Below, one piece after another: positions 7,816 to 16,282 of a stretch of DNA of 64,000 nt; position 1 is the stretch's first letter; every line of letters begins with the position of its first letter. The translations under genes and the position numbers were made by a program. The DNA comes from Hydrogenophaga sp. (lineage in GTDB: Bacteria > Pseudomonadota > Gammaproteobacteria > Burkholderiales > Burkholderiaceae_C), in assembly GCF_019264445.1 (NCBI RefSeq), contig NZ_JAHVAB010000081.1, forward strand, positions 107,213-171,212, given 5' to 3'. The notes beneath the pieces are model-generated. The model was not told where the DNA came from. It ran no database searches and saw only the letters and a list, made by a program, of their open reading frames with translations.

Positions 7816-9089
7816 CCATCGCCATCTTCTTGCTGGTGCTGTTTGCCACCATGACGGTGGGGGTGCCGATTGCGTTCGCGCTGATGCTCACTGCGCTGGC
7901 GCTCATGGTGCACCTGGACTTCTTTGATGCCCAGTTGCTCGCCCAGAACGTGCAGGCCGGGTTCGACAGCTTCCCGCTGCTGGCCGTGCCGTTCTTCATT
8001 CTGGCGGGCGAGCTCATGAACGCCGGCGGCCTGAGCCGGCGCATCATCGACCTGGCGCGCGCGATGGTGGGCCATGTGCCCGGCGGTCTGGGCTATGTGG
8101 CGATTGCCGCCTCGGTGTTGCTCGCGTCCATGAGCGGTTCAGCCATTGCCGACACCGCCGCGCTGGCCACGCTGCTGTTGCCCATGATGCGGCGGCAGAA
8201 CTACCCGGACGGATCGAGCGCAGGCCTGATTGCTTCGGGCGGCATCATCGCGCCGATCATTCCGCCGTCCATGCCGATGGTGATTTACGGTGTGACGACC
8301 AACACCTCGATCAGCAAACTGTTTCTCTCGGGCATCGTGCCGGGCTTGATGATGGCCGTTGCCCTGGTGCTGGTGTGGCGCTGGGTCGCCAAGGACAAGC
8401 AGCTCTCGGTGGCCACCAAAACCACCTGGCCCGAGCGCCGCCAGGCCCTGGCGAGCAGCGCGTGGGCGCTGATGATGCCGGTGATCATCATTGGCGGTCT
8501 GCGCATGGGCTTCTTCACGCCCACCGAGGCCGCCGTGGTGGCCGCGGTGTATGCGTTGATCGTGGCCACGCTGGTGTACCGCGAGCTCAACCTGGCCGGC
8601 GTGTACCGCGTACTGGTGGACGCTGCGCGCACCACCGGCGTGGTGATGTTCCTCTGCGGTGCCGCCACCGCGGCGTCTTACATGATCACGCTGGCCGATC
8701 TGCCCAACGAGCTGGCGCGCAACATGGGGCCGCTGCTCTCCGAGCCCATGCTGTTCATGGCGGTGGTGTGCCTGTTCCTGCTGGCGGTCGGCATGGTGAT
8801 GGACCTCACGCCCACCATCCTGATCCTGGCGCCTGTGCTAGCGCCGTTGGCGGCCAAGGCCGGCATCGACCCCGTGTACTTCGGCTTTGTGTTCATCTTC
8901 GTGGGCTGCCTGGGGCTGCTCACGCCGCCGGTGGGCACGGTGCTCAACGTGGTGGCCGGTGTCGGGCGCCTGCGCATGGAGACCGTGATCCGCGGTGTCA
9001 TGCCTTTCCTGTTGATCTACATGGCCATGCTGGCCCTGCTCATCGTGTTCCCGGCCATCGTGTTGTGGCCTCTCAAGCTGATGTTCTGA
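7812..9089 (+). CDS. dctM: TRAP transporter large permease subunit (DctM)
   Basis: 425 residues, very hydrophobic, about 12 spans. Typical DctM stretches are AVPFFILAGELMNAGGLSRRIIDLA, MSGSAIADTAALATLLLPMM, GIIAPIIPPSMPMVIYG and LTPPVGTVLNVVAGV. It is the ion-coupled translocating subunit and starts within the last codons of dctQ (4-base overlap). The cargo is not visible in the protein itself; the link to gntK suggests gluconate. Confidence 0.95.
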   Translation: MTIAIFLLVLFATMTVGVPIAFALMLTALALMVHLDFFDAQLLAQNVQAGFDSFPLLAVPFFILAGELMNAGGLSRRIIDLARAMVGHVPGGLGYVAIAASVLLASMSGSAIADTAALATLLLPMMRRQNYPDGSSAGLIASGGIIAPIIPPSMPMVIYGVTTNTSISKLFLSGIVPGLMMAVALVLVWRWVAKDKQLSVATKTTWPERRQALASSAWALMMPVIIIGGLRMGFFTPTEAAVVAAVYALIVATLVYRELNLAGVYRVLVDAARTTGVVMFLCGAATAASYMITLADLPNELARNMGPLLSEPMLFMAVVCLFLLAVGMVMDLTPTILILAPVLAPLAAKAGIDPVYFGFVFIFVGCLGLLTPPVGTVLNVVAGVGRLRMETVIRGVMPFLLIYMAMLALLIVFPAIVLWPLKLMF

Positions 9090-9150
9090 CACTCAGCGTC
9101 CGTTCGTTCCCCCACGGCATTGCGCCGCATCCACTCCGAGGAGATAGACC

Positions 9151-10167
9151 ATGAAATTGAAACAACTCGCCATCACCGCTGCGGTCGCGCTGGCCACCCT
9201 GGGTGCGGGTATTGCCCAGGCACAGGACATCAAGCCGCGCCTGATCCGCTTTGGCTACGGCCTCAACGAAGCCTCCAACCAGGGCCGCGCCACCAAGCTG
9301 TTTGCCGAAGAAGTTGAAAAGGCCTCGGGCGGCAAGATGAAGATCCGCGCCATCGGCGCCGCCGCGCTCGGCTCGGACGTACAGATGCAGCAAGCCCTGA
9401 TCGGTGGCGCGCAGGAAATGATGGTGGGCTCCACCGCCACGTTGGTGGGCATCACCAAGGAAATGGCGATCTGGGACACGCCCTTCCTGTTCAACAACGC
9501 CCAGGAAGCCGATGCCGTGCTCGACGGCCCGGTGGGCCAGAAGGTGATGGACAAGCTCCAGGAAAAAGGCCTCGTGGGCCTGGTGTACTGGGAGAACGGT
9601 TTCCGCAACCTCACCAACAACAAGCGCGCCGTCACCAAGCTCGAAGACATGGACGGCATCAAGCTGCGCGTGATGCAGAACAACGTGTTCATCGACAGCT
9701 TCAAGACCCTGGGGGCGAACGCCGTGCCGCTGCCGTTCTCCGAGCTCTTCACCGCGCTGGAAACCAAGACAGTGGATGGCCAGGAGAACCCGTACAACAC
9801 CATCCTCTCCAGCAAGTTCTACGAAGTGCAGAAGTACCTGACGGTGACCAACCACGTGTACAGCCCGTGGATCGTGACCGTGAGCAAGAAGTACTGGGAC
9901 CAGCTGAGCAAGGACGAGCAGAAGGTGCTGATGGACGCCGCGAAAAAGAGCCGCGACTTCGAGCGCAAGGACACGCGCGCCGAAGCCGACAAGGCGCTGG
10001 CCGATCTCAAGGCCAAGGGCATGCAGATCAACCAGCTCTCGCCTGCCGAAGCCAACCGCATGCGCGATCAGCTGACCCGCATCAACGCGTCCATCGCCAC
10101 CAACGTGGGCATGGACCTGTGGAAGGAAACGCAAGCCGCTGTGGCCAAGGCGCGCGGCGCGAAATAA
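9151..10167 (+). CDS. dctP: TRAP transporter periplasmic binding protein (DctP)
   Basis: 338 residues with a clear signal peptide (KLKQLAITAAVALATLGAGIAQA, cleaved near residue 24) and a strong AGGAG ribosome site. The DctP/TAXI-type core includes IRAIGAAALGSDVQMQQAL and KLEDMDGIKLRVMQNNVF. The conserved arginine in LRVMQN is the usual carboxylate-binding residue of DctP proteins, which fits a sugar-acid ligand. It is last in the gntK-dctQMP unit, 61 bases after dctM, and converges with the SulP gene with only 5 bases between the two stop codons. Confidence 0.95.
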   Translation: MKLKQLAITAAVALATLGAGIAQAQDIKPRLIRFGYGLNEASNQGRATKLFAEEVEKASGGKMKIRAIGAAALGSDVQMQQALIGGAQEMMVGSTATLVGITKEMAIWDTPFLFNNAQEADAVLDGPVGQKVMDKLQEKGLVGLVYWENGFRNLTNNKRAVTKLEDMDGIKLRVMQNNVFIDSFKTLGANAVPLPFSELFTALETKTVDGQENPYNTILSSKFYEVQKYLTVTNHVYSPWIVTVSKKYWDQLSKDEQKVLMDAAKKSRDFERKDTRAEADKALADLKAKGMQINQLSPAEANRMRDQLTRINASIATNVGMDLWKETQAAVAKARGAK

Positions 10168-10172
10168 GCCAG

Positions 10173-11915
10173 TCAGCCCACACCAGGCGCCAGTTCATGG
10201 ACCGCCTGGTAGTGGCTGAGGAAGACCTTGCCGCTGAGCGTCTGCAGGAAATGCGTGCGCTTGAGCCGGTCCATTACCGGGCCTTTCACCTCTGAAAGAT
10301 GCAGGCAGATGCCGGCGTCGTGCAGGCGCCGGTCGATCGCTTCCAGGCTTTCCAGTGCACTGGCGTCGATATCGTTGATGGCCGAGCACTGCAGCACCAC
10401 ATGTTTGAGCCCGGGGTGTGTGGCCACGGCGCTGTTCACACGGTCTTCCAGGGCGCGTGAGTTGGCAAAGTAAAGGCTCTCGTCCACACGAAGGCCCAGC
10501 ACGTCGGGCGTGGTGAGCACAGCGTGCCGCTCGACGTTGCGAAAGTGCTGCGTGCCTGGCACCAGGCCCACTTCGGCCATGTGCGGGCGGCTGGTGCGAA
10601 ACAGGTGGAGCGCCAGCGACACGCCCACGCCCACCACCAGGCCCGCCTCCACCCCCACACCCAGCGTGGTGAGCAGGGTGGCCAGCACGGCCATGAAGTC
10701 TGGCTTCGACACCGTCCACGTCTTGCGAAAGATGCTGAAGTCCACCAGCGACAGCACGGCCACCACGATGGTGGCGGCCAGGGTGGCCTGTGGCAGGTAG
10801 AACAGCGCTGGCGTGAGAAACAGCGAGGCCAGCAAGATGCCGCCCGCGGTGAACACCCCCGCAGCCGGCGTTTGCGCGCCCGCATCGAAGTTCACCACCG
10901 AACGCGCGAAGCCACCCGTGACCGGAAACCCGCCCGTGAAGGCTGCGCCCAGGTTGCTCGCGCCCAGGGCCACGAGCTCCTGGTCGGGGTCGATGCGCTG
11001 GCGCCGTTTGGCTGCCAGCGTCTGGCCGACCGACACCGACTCCACAAAGCCCACCACGCTGATGAGCAGCGCGGGCACCAGCAGCGACTGCCAGAGCGAC
11101 AGGTCCCACAGCGGCAGCGTGAAGGGCGGCAGGCCTTGGGGCACCGTGCCCACGATCTTCACGCCCTGCTGCTGCCATTGCAGGGCCCAGGTCAGCAGGG
11201 CGGTGACACCGATCGCGGCAATCGGCCCTGTCTTGGCCAGCAGGTCGGCCGCGCGGGCGGGCAGGCCGGCGCGCACCAGCAGGGGCTTGAGGCCGCTGCG
11301 CACCCAGAAGAGAAACGCCAGGCTGGCCAGGCCCACCAGCGCGGTGAGCGCGTGCACGTGCGGCAGCTGCGCCAGCAGCGAACGAAACAGCTCGACGAAG
11401 TTGTGCCCTTCGGCTTTGACGCCCAGCAAGGTCTTGAGCTGGCTGGCCGCAATCAGCAGGCCCGACGCGGTGATGAAACCCGAGATGACCGGGTGGCTAA
11501 GGAAGTTGGCGAGGAACCCCAGCCGCAACACACCCATCAGCAGCAGCATCGCGCCCGACAGAAACGCCAGCGTGATGGCCACGGTCCAGTAAGCCTGCGA
11601 GCCCGCCACCGCATGCTCGCCAATGGCCGCCGCCGTCATGAGCGAGACCACCGCCACCGGGCCCACGGCAAGCACCCGGCTGGAGCCCAGCACCGCGTAC
11701 AGCAACAGGGGCGCCACGCTCGCGTACAGCCCGACCTCGGGCGGCAGGCCGGCAAGCATCGCGTACGCCAGGCTCTGCGGGATCAGCATGACCGTGACGA
11801 TGAGCGCGGCCACCCCGTCGCTCATGAGCGTGTCGCGCTGGTACCCGCGTGCCCATGCCAGCACGGGCAGCGAGAGCCGCCAGCGGGTGAGCGGGCCAGA
11901 CGGTGCGGCGTTCAT
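10173..11915 (-). CDS. SulP-family anion transporter with STAS domain
   Basis: 580 residues. The N-terminal two thirds are SulP/SLC26-type membrane segments (MLIPQSLAYAMLAGLPPEVGLYASVAPLLLYAVLGSSR near residues 40-80; ASGLLIAASQLKTLLG near 155). A cytoplasmic STAS domain follows at roughly 455-565 (VDESLYFANSRALEDRV, VVLQCSAINDIDASALESLEAI). The family moves sulfate, bicarbonate or other anions. Its start lies 10 bases after the stop of the second YeeE/YedE gene, so it is the last gene of the BigR-headed sulfur operon. Sulfate or sulfite movement linked to persulfide oxidation is the likely job (inference). Confidence 0.9.
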   Translation of the reverse strand: MNAAPSGPLTRWRLSLPVLAWARGYQRDTLMSDGVAALIVTVMLIPQSLAYAMLAGLPPEVGLYASVAPLLLYAVLGSSRVLAVGPVAVVSLMTAAAIGEHAVAGSQAYWTVAITLAFLSGAMLLLMGVLRLGFLANFLSHPVISGFITASGLLIAASQLKTLLGVKAEGHNFVELFRSLLAQLPHVHALTALVGLASLAFLFWVRSGLKPLLVRAGLPARAADLLAKTGPIAAIGVTALLTWALQWQQQGVKIVGTVPQGLPPFTLPLWDLSLWQSLLVPALLISVVGFVESVSVGQTLAAKRRQRIDPDQELVALGASNLGAAFTGGFPVTGGFARSVVNFDAGAQTPAAGVFTAGGILLASLFLTPALFYLPQATLAATIVVAVLSLVDFSIFRKTWTVSKPDFMAVLATLLTTLGVGVEAGLVVGVGVSLALHLFRTSRPHMAEVGLVPGTQHFRNVERHAVLTTPDVLGLRVDESLYFANSRALEDRVNSAVATHPGLKHVVLQCSAINDIDASALESLEAIDRRLHDAGICLHLSEVKGPVMDRLKRTHFLQTLSGKVFLSHYQAVHELAPGVG

Positions 11916-11925
11916 GTGAGGTCTT

Positions 11926-12360
11926 TCAGCCGGCAGAGTGACGACGGCTCGTGCGGCGCTCGGCCCATTCGTACACCGCCATGCCGACCACCATGGCCGC
12001 GACGAACACGGCGGCCTTCACCTCCCCGGAGGCCATCGACACGATGCCCGGTCCCGGGCAGAAGCCGGCCAGGCCCCAGCCTGCGCCGAAGGTCAGGCCA
12101 CCGAGCACCAGGCGCCGGTCGATCTGCGTGGCCTTGGGCAGGTGCAGCGCACCGCCCAGAAAGTTGGTGGTGCGCTTGCGGGCCAGTGCGAAGGCAAAGA
12201 AGCCCACCGCGATGGCGCCGCCCATGACGAACGCGAGAGACGGGTCCCACGTGCCAAAGAGGTCGAGGAAGCCGAGCACCTTGCCCGGGTCGGTCATGCC
12301 GGAGAGCAGCAGGCCCAGGCCGAAGAGCAGGCCCACGAAAAATTCTGTGATGCGGTGCAT
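11926..12360 (-). CDS. YeeE/YedE half protein (DUF6691 type)
   Basis: 144 residues from the ATG at 12360 (MHRITEFFVGLLFGLGLLLSGM). It has four membrane spans and the conserved pore-type motif GFCPGPGIVSMASG with one cysteine. It is half the length of full YeeE/TsuA thiosulfate importers and corresponds to one of their two repeats. The other half is encoded 11 bases upstream, so the two probably assemble into one channel for a reduced sulfur species. It is part of the operon led by the BigR-like repressor. Confidence 0.88.
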   Translation of the reverse strand: MHRITEFFVGLLFGLGLLLSGMTDPGKVLGFLDLFGTWDPSLAFVMGGAIAVGFFAFALARKRTTNFLGGALHLPKATQIDRRLVLGGLTFGAGWGLAGFCPGPGIVSMASGEVKAAVFVAAMVVGMAVYEWAERRTSRRHSAG

Positions 12361-12371
12361 GGTGGGGTTCC

Positions 12372-12809
12372 TCAGAGCAGGTGGCGGATCACGAAAACCA
12401 TGGCGAAGCCCGCGCCCATGAAGGCGAGGGTGGCCACGAGCGAGCGCGGCGACAGGCGCGAGAGCCCGCACACGCCGTGGCCGCTGGTGCAGCCCGAGCC
12501 GTAGCGCGTGCCCAGCCCGACGAGCAGGCCCGCGGCCACGATGGCGCCCAACCCGGCGTCAATGCGCGGTGCCTGCACGAAGCCCGCTGGCGCCAGCAGA
12601 CCGAACACCAGCGGTGCGGCCAGCATGCCCAGCAGAAAGGCCACGCGCCAGCCGGCGTCGCCCGCGCGGGGTGGCAGCAGCCCACCCAGAATGCCGCTGA
12701 TGCCCAGCACGCGTCCATTCAGAAGAATGAACAAGGCCGATGCGACACCCAACAGAATGCCGCCCGCCAGAGAGGCCCAAGGGGTGAAGTTCGCCCAATC
12801 GATCGTCAT
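12372..12809 (-). CDS. YeeE/YedE half protein (sulfur transport)
   Basis: 145 residues from the ATG at 12809 (MTIDWANFTPWASLAGGILLG). That start overlaps the bigR stop as ATGA, so the long open extension upstream is not used. Four membrane spans and the conserved motif GSGCTSGHGVCGLSRLSPRSLVAT with two cysteines define the YeeE/YedE family. Together with the next gene it would rebuild the full-length thiosulfate/persulfide channel as two separate chains. Confidence 0.9.
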   Translation of the reverse strand: MTIDWANFTPWASLAGGILLGVASALFILLNGRVLGISGILGGLLPPRAGDAGWRVAFLLGMLAAPLVFGLLAPAGFVQAPRIDAGLGAIVAAGLLVGLGTRYGSGCTSGHGVCGLSRLSPRSLVATLAFMGAGFAMVFVIRHLL

Positions 12810-13132
12810 GACTTTCTCCGTTTCTTGCCGCAAAACTGGGCGTACAGCACCTGCATCACCGCCAGCGCTTGCGGGCTGTCGAGCAGGTAGTAAATGTTTT
12901 TGCCGTCGCGCCGCGTGGTCACGAGCGCCTCTTCGCGCAACACCGTGAGTTGCTGCGACAGCGTGGGCTGAACGATGCCCAACAGCGCTTCGAGTTCGCC
13001 CACGCGGTATTCGCCCTGGGAGAGTTGGCACAGGATGAGCAGGCGGTCCGGGTTGGACAGCACCTTCATCAGCCGGCAGGCCTCGGCGGCGGCAGCCTGC
13101 ATGTCGTCGAGATCCAGTGTCTCCTTGTTCAT
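12806..13132 (-). CDS. bigR: ArsR-family persulfide-sensing repressor, BigR/SqrR-like
   Basis: 108 residues with a winged helix-turn-helix (VGELEALLGIVQPTLSQQLTVLREEALV). Cysteines at 35 (LLILCQLSQGEY) and 101 (YAQFC) fall at the two positions that form the redox pair in BigR. A third, C19, lies in the first helix. In BigR and SqrR, persulfides join the two cysteines through a sulfur bridge and release DNA. It heads the operon with the YeeE halves and SulP and is divergent from persulfide dioxygenase, matching bigR loci of Agrobacterium and Xylella. The metal-binding cysteine set of ArsR is absent. Confidence 0.9.
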   Translation of the reverse strand: MNKETLDLDDMQAAAAEACRLMKVLSNPDRLLILCQLSQGEYRVGELEALLGIVQPTLSQQLTVLREEALVTTRRDGKNIYYLLDSPQALAVMQVLYAQFCGKKRRKS

Positions 13133-13162
13133 CGGGGTTCCTTGGCGTTCAACATGGCGCTC

Positions 13163-13197
13163 ATTCTATTGACTAACAATATATAAGTCAATAAACT
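13163..13197. promoter_or_regulatory. Back-to-back sigma-70 promoters sharing a BigR-type palindrome
   Basis: TATTGACT (13167-13174) and AGTCAATA (13186-13193) form a perfect 8-bp inverted repeat with an 11-base AT-rich spacer. Rightwards, TTGACT (13169-13174), 17 bases, then TAAACT (13192-13197) makes a promoter for the dioxygenase gene. Leftwards, TTGACT (complement of 13186-13191), 17 bases, then TAGAAT (complement of 13163-13168) makes one for the bigR operon. Both -35 boxes sit in the palindrome arms, so one bound dimer would shut both directions. Confidence 0.75.
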
Positions 13198-13224
13198 ATT
13201 TTGAACTTAATTGAAGGAGTTGCC

Positions 13225-14100
13225 ATGAAGCCAGACACCATCGCCCCGCAAGTCCACGGCCTCTTTGACCCCGCCACCTGGACCGTCACCTATGTCGTGC
13301 ACAACGGGGCGGGCAGCGCTTGCGCCATCATCGACCCGGTGCTCGACTACGACCCCAAGGCGGGGCGCACGGGCCACACCTCGGCCGACAAGGTGATCGA
13401 CTACGTGCAGTCAAACGGGCTGCGGGTGGCGTGGATCCTGGAGACCCATGCGCATGCCGATCACCTTTCCGCCGCGCCGTACCTCAAGGCCCGGCTCGGG
13501 GGGCGCCTGGCAATTGGCAGCCACATCACCGCGGTGCAGAAGGTGTTCAAGGGCATCTTCAACCTGGAGCCCGGTTTCAAACCCGATGGCTCGCAGTTCG
13601 ACCACCTGTTCAAGGATGGGGAGACCTTCGCGGTGGGCGAGCTCGCAGGCGAAGTGCTGTACGTGCCTGGGCACACGCCGGCCTGTGTGGCCTACCGCAT
13701 CGGCGACGCCGTGTTCGTGGGCGACACCCTGTTCATGCCCGATGTGGGCACCGCGCGCTGTGACTTTCCCGGCGGTGACGCGAAAACGCTCTATGCCTCC
13801 ACGCGCAAGCTGCTGAGCCTGCCGCCGCAGACGCGGCTGTTCATGTGCCACGATTACCCGCCCGGCGGCCGCGCCGTGCGGTTCGAGACCACCGTGGCCG
13901 AGCAGCGTGCCCACAACATCCACGTGCACGACGGGGTGAGCGAGGAGGCCTTCGTGGCCATGCGCACCCAGCGCGACGCCACGCTGGAGATGCCGGTGCT
14001 GATCCTGCCGTCCGTGCAGATCAACATCCGCGCGGGCCAGCTGCCGCCGGCGGAAGACAACGGCACGACCTACCTCAAGATCCCGGTGAACGCGGTGTGA
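13225..14100 (+). CDS. blh: Persulfide dioxygenase, metallo-beta-lactamase fold (Blh/ETHE1-like)
   Basis: 291 residues from the ATG at 13225, which has GAAGGAG 7 bases upstream; an earlier in-frame TTG is not needed. The metal motif THAHADH is at residues 74-80, with further ligands in VPGHTPAC and GDTLFMPDVGTARCDFPGG. The long C-terminal part (SLPPQTRLFMCHDYPPGGR) is typical of Blh/ETHE1 enzymes, which use iron and oxygen to turn glutathione persulfide into sulfite. There is no fused rhodanese domain. It is regulated with the divergent bigR operon through the palindrome at 13167-13193. Confidence 0.93.
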   Translation: MKPDTIAPQVHGLFDPATWTVTYVVHNGAGSACAIIDPVLDYDPKAGRTGHTSADKVIDYVQSNGLRVAWILETHAHADHLSAAPYLKARLGGRLAIGSHITAVQKVFKGIFNLEPGFKPDGSQFDHLFKDGETFAVGELAGEVLYVPGHTPACVAYRIGDAVFVGDTLFMPDVGTARCDFPGGDAKTLYASTRKLLSLPPQTRLFMCHDYPPGGRAVRFETTVAEQRAHNIHVHDGVSEEAFVAMRTQRDATLEMPVLILPSVQINIRAGQLPPAEDNGTTYLKIPVNAV

Positions 14101-14129
14101 GTCCTGTGGTCTAACGGGTGGTGTGGGTG

Positions 14130-14149
14130 GGCTGCCCGAGCTGGCAGCC
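14130..14149. terminator. Stem-loop between convergent genes, candidate terminator
   Basis: GGCTGCC (14130-14136) and GGCAGCC (14143-14149) pair perfectly around a 6-base loop. The hairpin sits between the stop of the dioxygenase gene and the stop of the convergent small gene, where a bidirectional terminator is expected. There is no following T-run, so it may act with Rho or as a 3'-end stabiliser. Confidence 0.45.
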
Positions 14150-14160
14150 TGGCAGGAGCC

Positions 14161-14508
14161 TCAGCGCCGCTGGCCGCGCTGGAAGGCTTGCAGCTGGGCT
14201 TTGGAGACGTTGCCTTCAAACAGCGGCGTGAGGTCGGCCACGGCGGCCAGTGCGCTGGACTCGTCGCGCTGCAGGCACAGGGCCTGCGCCAGGTCCGCCC
14301 GCAGAAACCAGAGGGCTTCAATGCTGGAGGCGTAGCGGATGCGGTGCTCAAGCTGGGGGTTGAGCTCGGCGCCGCGCAGGCCCAGCAGGCGCAGCATGGA
14401 CTTCTGGATCAGCACCATCGTCTGGGGGTCTGGCGCCTTCACGGCCGACTCGGCGTTCGGCGTGAGGATCGACGTCAGGGTGCTGAGGAAAGTCTTGACT
14501 CTTTGCAT
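14161..14508 (-). CDS. Conserved hypothetical protein, 115 residues
   Basis: I do not recognise a family. The protein is soluble and rich in leucine and alanine, mostly helical by composition (SMLRLLGLRGAELNPQLEHRIRYASSIEALWFLRADLAQAL), and ends in a basic tail FQRGQRR. No signal peptide or membrane segment is present. It has the GC-rich codon use of its neighbours. It stands alone: about 190 bases separate it from pgi, whose 3' end lies upstream on the same strand, and it converges with the dioxygenase gene. It looks like a real chromosomal gene of unknown role. Confidence 0.6.
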   Translation of the reverse strand: MQRVKTFLSTLTSILTPNAESAVKAPDPQTMVLIQKSMLRLLGLRGAELNPQLEHRIRYASSIEALWFLRADLAQALCLQRDESSALAAVADLTPLFEGNVSKAQLQAFQRGQRR

Positions 14509-14698
14509 GCTGGTGAGTGCTTCCCGTGTGTGCGGAACCTGCGTGATTCGCGCCTGTCGTGGAGAAAGCTGGAGCGGTTATACCCGAGACCGTATTTTCC
14601 GGGCAATTGTGCGTCATAACGCACGCTTTGACGCTTTATTCCACCGCAATGCACGCGCACCAGCCATCAGGCGACCAGCCGAGTGGCCGGCCGCCGGG

Positions 14699-16273
14699 TC
14701 ACTTGCCGGCCTTTTCCATGGCCTTGGCCATCGTCTTGCCCAGCTCCACTCCCCACTGGTCGTAGGCGTTGATGCCCCAGATGGCCGCCTGCGTGAACAC
14801 CTTGTGTTCGTACAGCGCGATCAGCGCGCCCAGGCGGGCCGGGTCGAGGCGGTCCAGCCACAGGAGGTGGCTGGGGATGTTGCCCTCGAAGCTGCGGTGG
14901 GGCGCCATGGCCGCCGCATCGGTGGCACTCAGGCCGTCTTTTTCCAGCAGTGCTTGCGTGTCGGCCAGCGTGCGGCCGCGCGCCATGGCCTCGGCCTGGG
15001 CGCGCAGGTTGAGGTTGACGACCGCGTGGTGCGTGGCGGCCATGGGCAGCGGGGTGTCTTCGTTCTGCACGCCGATGAAATCCACCGGCACGGTGTGCCG
15101 GCCCTGGTGGATGAGCTGAAAGTAGGCGTGCTGGCCATCAATGCCCAGGCCGCCCCAGACGATAGGGCCGGTGTCGATGTCCACAGGGGTGCCGTTGCTG
15201 TGCGTGCGTTTGCCGTTGGACTCCATTTCCATCTGCTGCACGAAGGGCGTGAAGCGCACCAGGCGCGATGCATACGGGACGATGAGATGCGTGGGCAGGT
15301 TCAGGAAGTTGCGGTTCCAGATGCCGTTGAGCGCCAGTTGCACCGGCAGGTTCTGCGCCAGGGGGGCGGTGCAGAAGTGCTCGTCCATGGCGCGCGCGCC
15401 GGCGAGGAAGAGGCGGAAGTGTTCTTTGCCGATGGCAATCGCCAGTGGCAGACCCAGCGACGACCACACCGAGTAGCGCCCGCCCACCCAGTCCCAGAAG
15501 AGGAAGGTGCGCTCGGCGGGGTAGCCCAGCCGGGCGGCGGTGTCCGGGCTGGCGGTGATGGCCACCAGGTGCTGTGCCAGCGCGTCCGGCGGGCAGCCGT
15601 GATCGGTGAGCCAGCGCTGCGCGCTCGCGGCGTTGGTGAGGGTTTCCTGCGTGGTGAAGGTCTTGCTGGAAACAATGAAAAGGGTGCGGCTGGCGTCCAG
15701 CCCGCGCAGCACGCTCCAGAGCGCCCATGCGTCGGGGTTGGACACATAGTGCACCCGCACACCGGGGTGGGCCAGGTGCGCCAGCGCGTCGGCCGCCATG
15801 CGCGGGCCGAGGTCCGAGCCGCCGATGCCGATGTTGACCACGTCGGTGATGGTGTCGCCGCGGTGGCCTTTCACGCTGCCCGCGCGCAGGGCTTCGGCAA
15901 AGTCGCCGATGCGCGCGAGCTCGCGCTGCACGTCGGCCTGCACCGCCGCACCCCAGGGGCCGGTGTGCAGCGGGTCGCCGCGCAGGGCGACGTGGAGCAC
16001 GGGGCGGTCTTCGGTGGCGTTGATGCGATCGCCCCGGAACAGGGCTTCGCGCTGCGCCTCCACACCAGCCTGTTCGGCCAGGGCGACCAGAGCCTGCTGG
16101 ATGGCGGGACTGACGCGCTGGCGGCTGGCATCGAGCGTGATGCCTGCGGCGCGCAGCGTCATGTGGTCGGGGCGGCCCGCGTCGGCGGACAGCAGATCGC
16201 GAAGGTGCGGCTGGGGCGCGTGGGCCAGGGATTGCAGCTGGGCCCAGGCGGGCAGGGTGTGGGGCGTCGTCAT
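14699..16273 (-). CDS. pgi: Glucose-6-phosphate isomerase
   Basis: 524 residues, close to the usual length. PGI signatures include VVNIGIGGSDLGPRM, FIVSSKTFTTQETLTNA, the GGRYSVWSSLGLPLAI stretch, SNGKRTHSNGTPVDIDTGPIVWGG, and the C-terminal GINAYDQWGVELGK that carries the catalytic lysine. It interconverts glucose-6-phosphate and fructose-6-phosphate. As the last gene of zwf-pgl-edd-eda-pgi (9 bases after eda) it would feed fructose-6-phosphate made by the nearby fructose system back to Zwf. Confidence 0.96.
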   Translation of the reverse strand: MTTPHTLPAWAQLQSLAHAPQPHLRDLLSADAGRPDHMTLRAAGITLDASRQRVSPAIQQALVALAEQAGVEAQREALFRGDRINATEDRPVLHVALRGDPLHTGPWGAAVQADVQRELARIGDFAEALRAGSVKGHRGDTITDVVNIGIGGSDLGPRMAADALAHLAHPGVRVHYVSNPDAWALWSVLRGLDASRTLFIVSSKTFTTQETLTNAASAQRWLTDHGCPPDALAQHLVAITASPDTAARLGYPAERTFLFWDWVGGRYSVWSSLGLPLAIAIGKEHFRLFLAGARAMDEHFCTAPLAQNLPVQLALNGIWNRNFLNLPTHLIVPYASRLVRFTPFVQQMEMESNGKRTHSNGTPVDIDTGPIVWGGLGIDGQHAYFQLIHQGRHTVPVDFIGVQNEDTPLPMAATHHAVVNLNLRAQAEAMARGRTLADTQALLEKDGLSATDAAAMAPHRSFEGNIPSHLLWLDRLDPARLGALIALYEHKVFTQAAIWGINAYDQWGVELGKTMAKAMEKAGK

Positions 16274-16282
16274 GGCGAGAAT

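Noticed and set aside
10524..12227. Long plus-strand frame opposite the SulP gene
   Set aside because: Composition is rich in Arg, His and Gln with no domain, typical of the antisense of a GC-rich membrane-protein gene.
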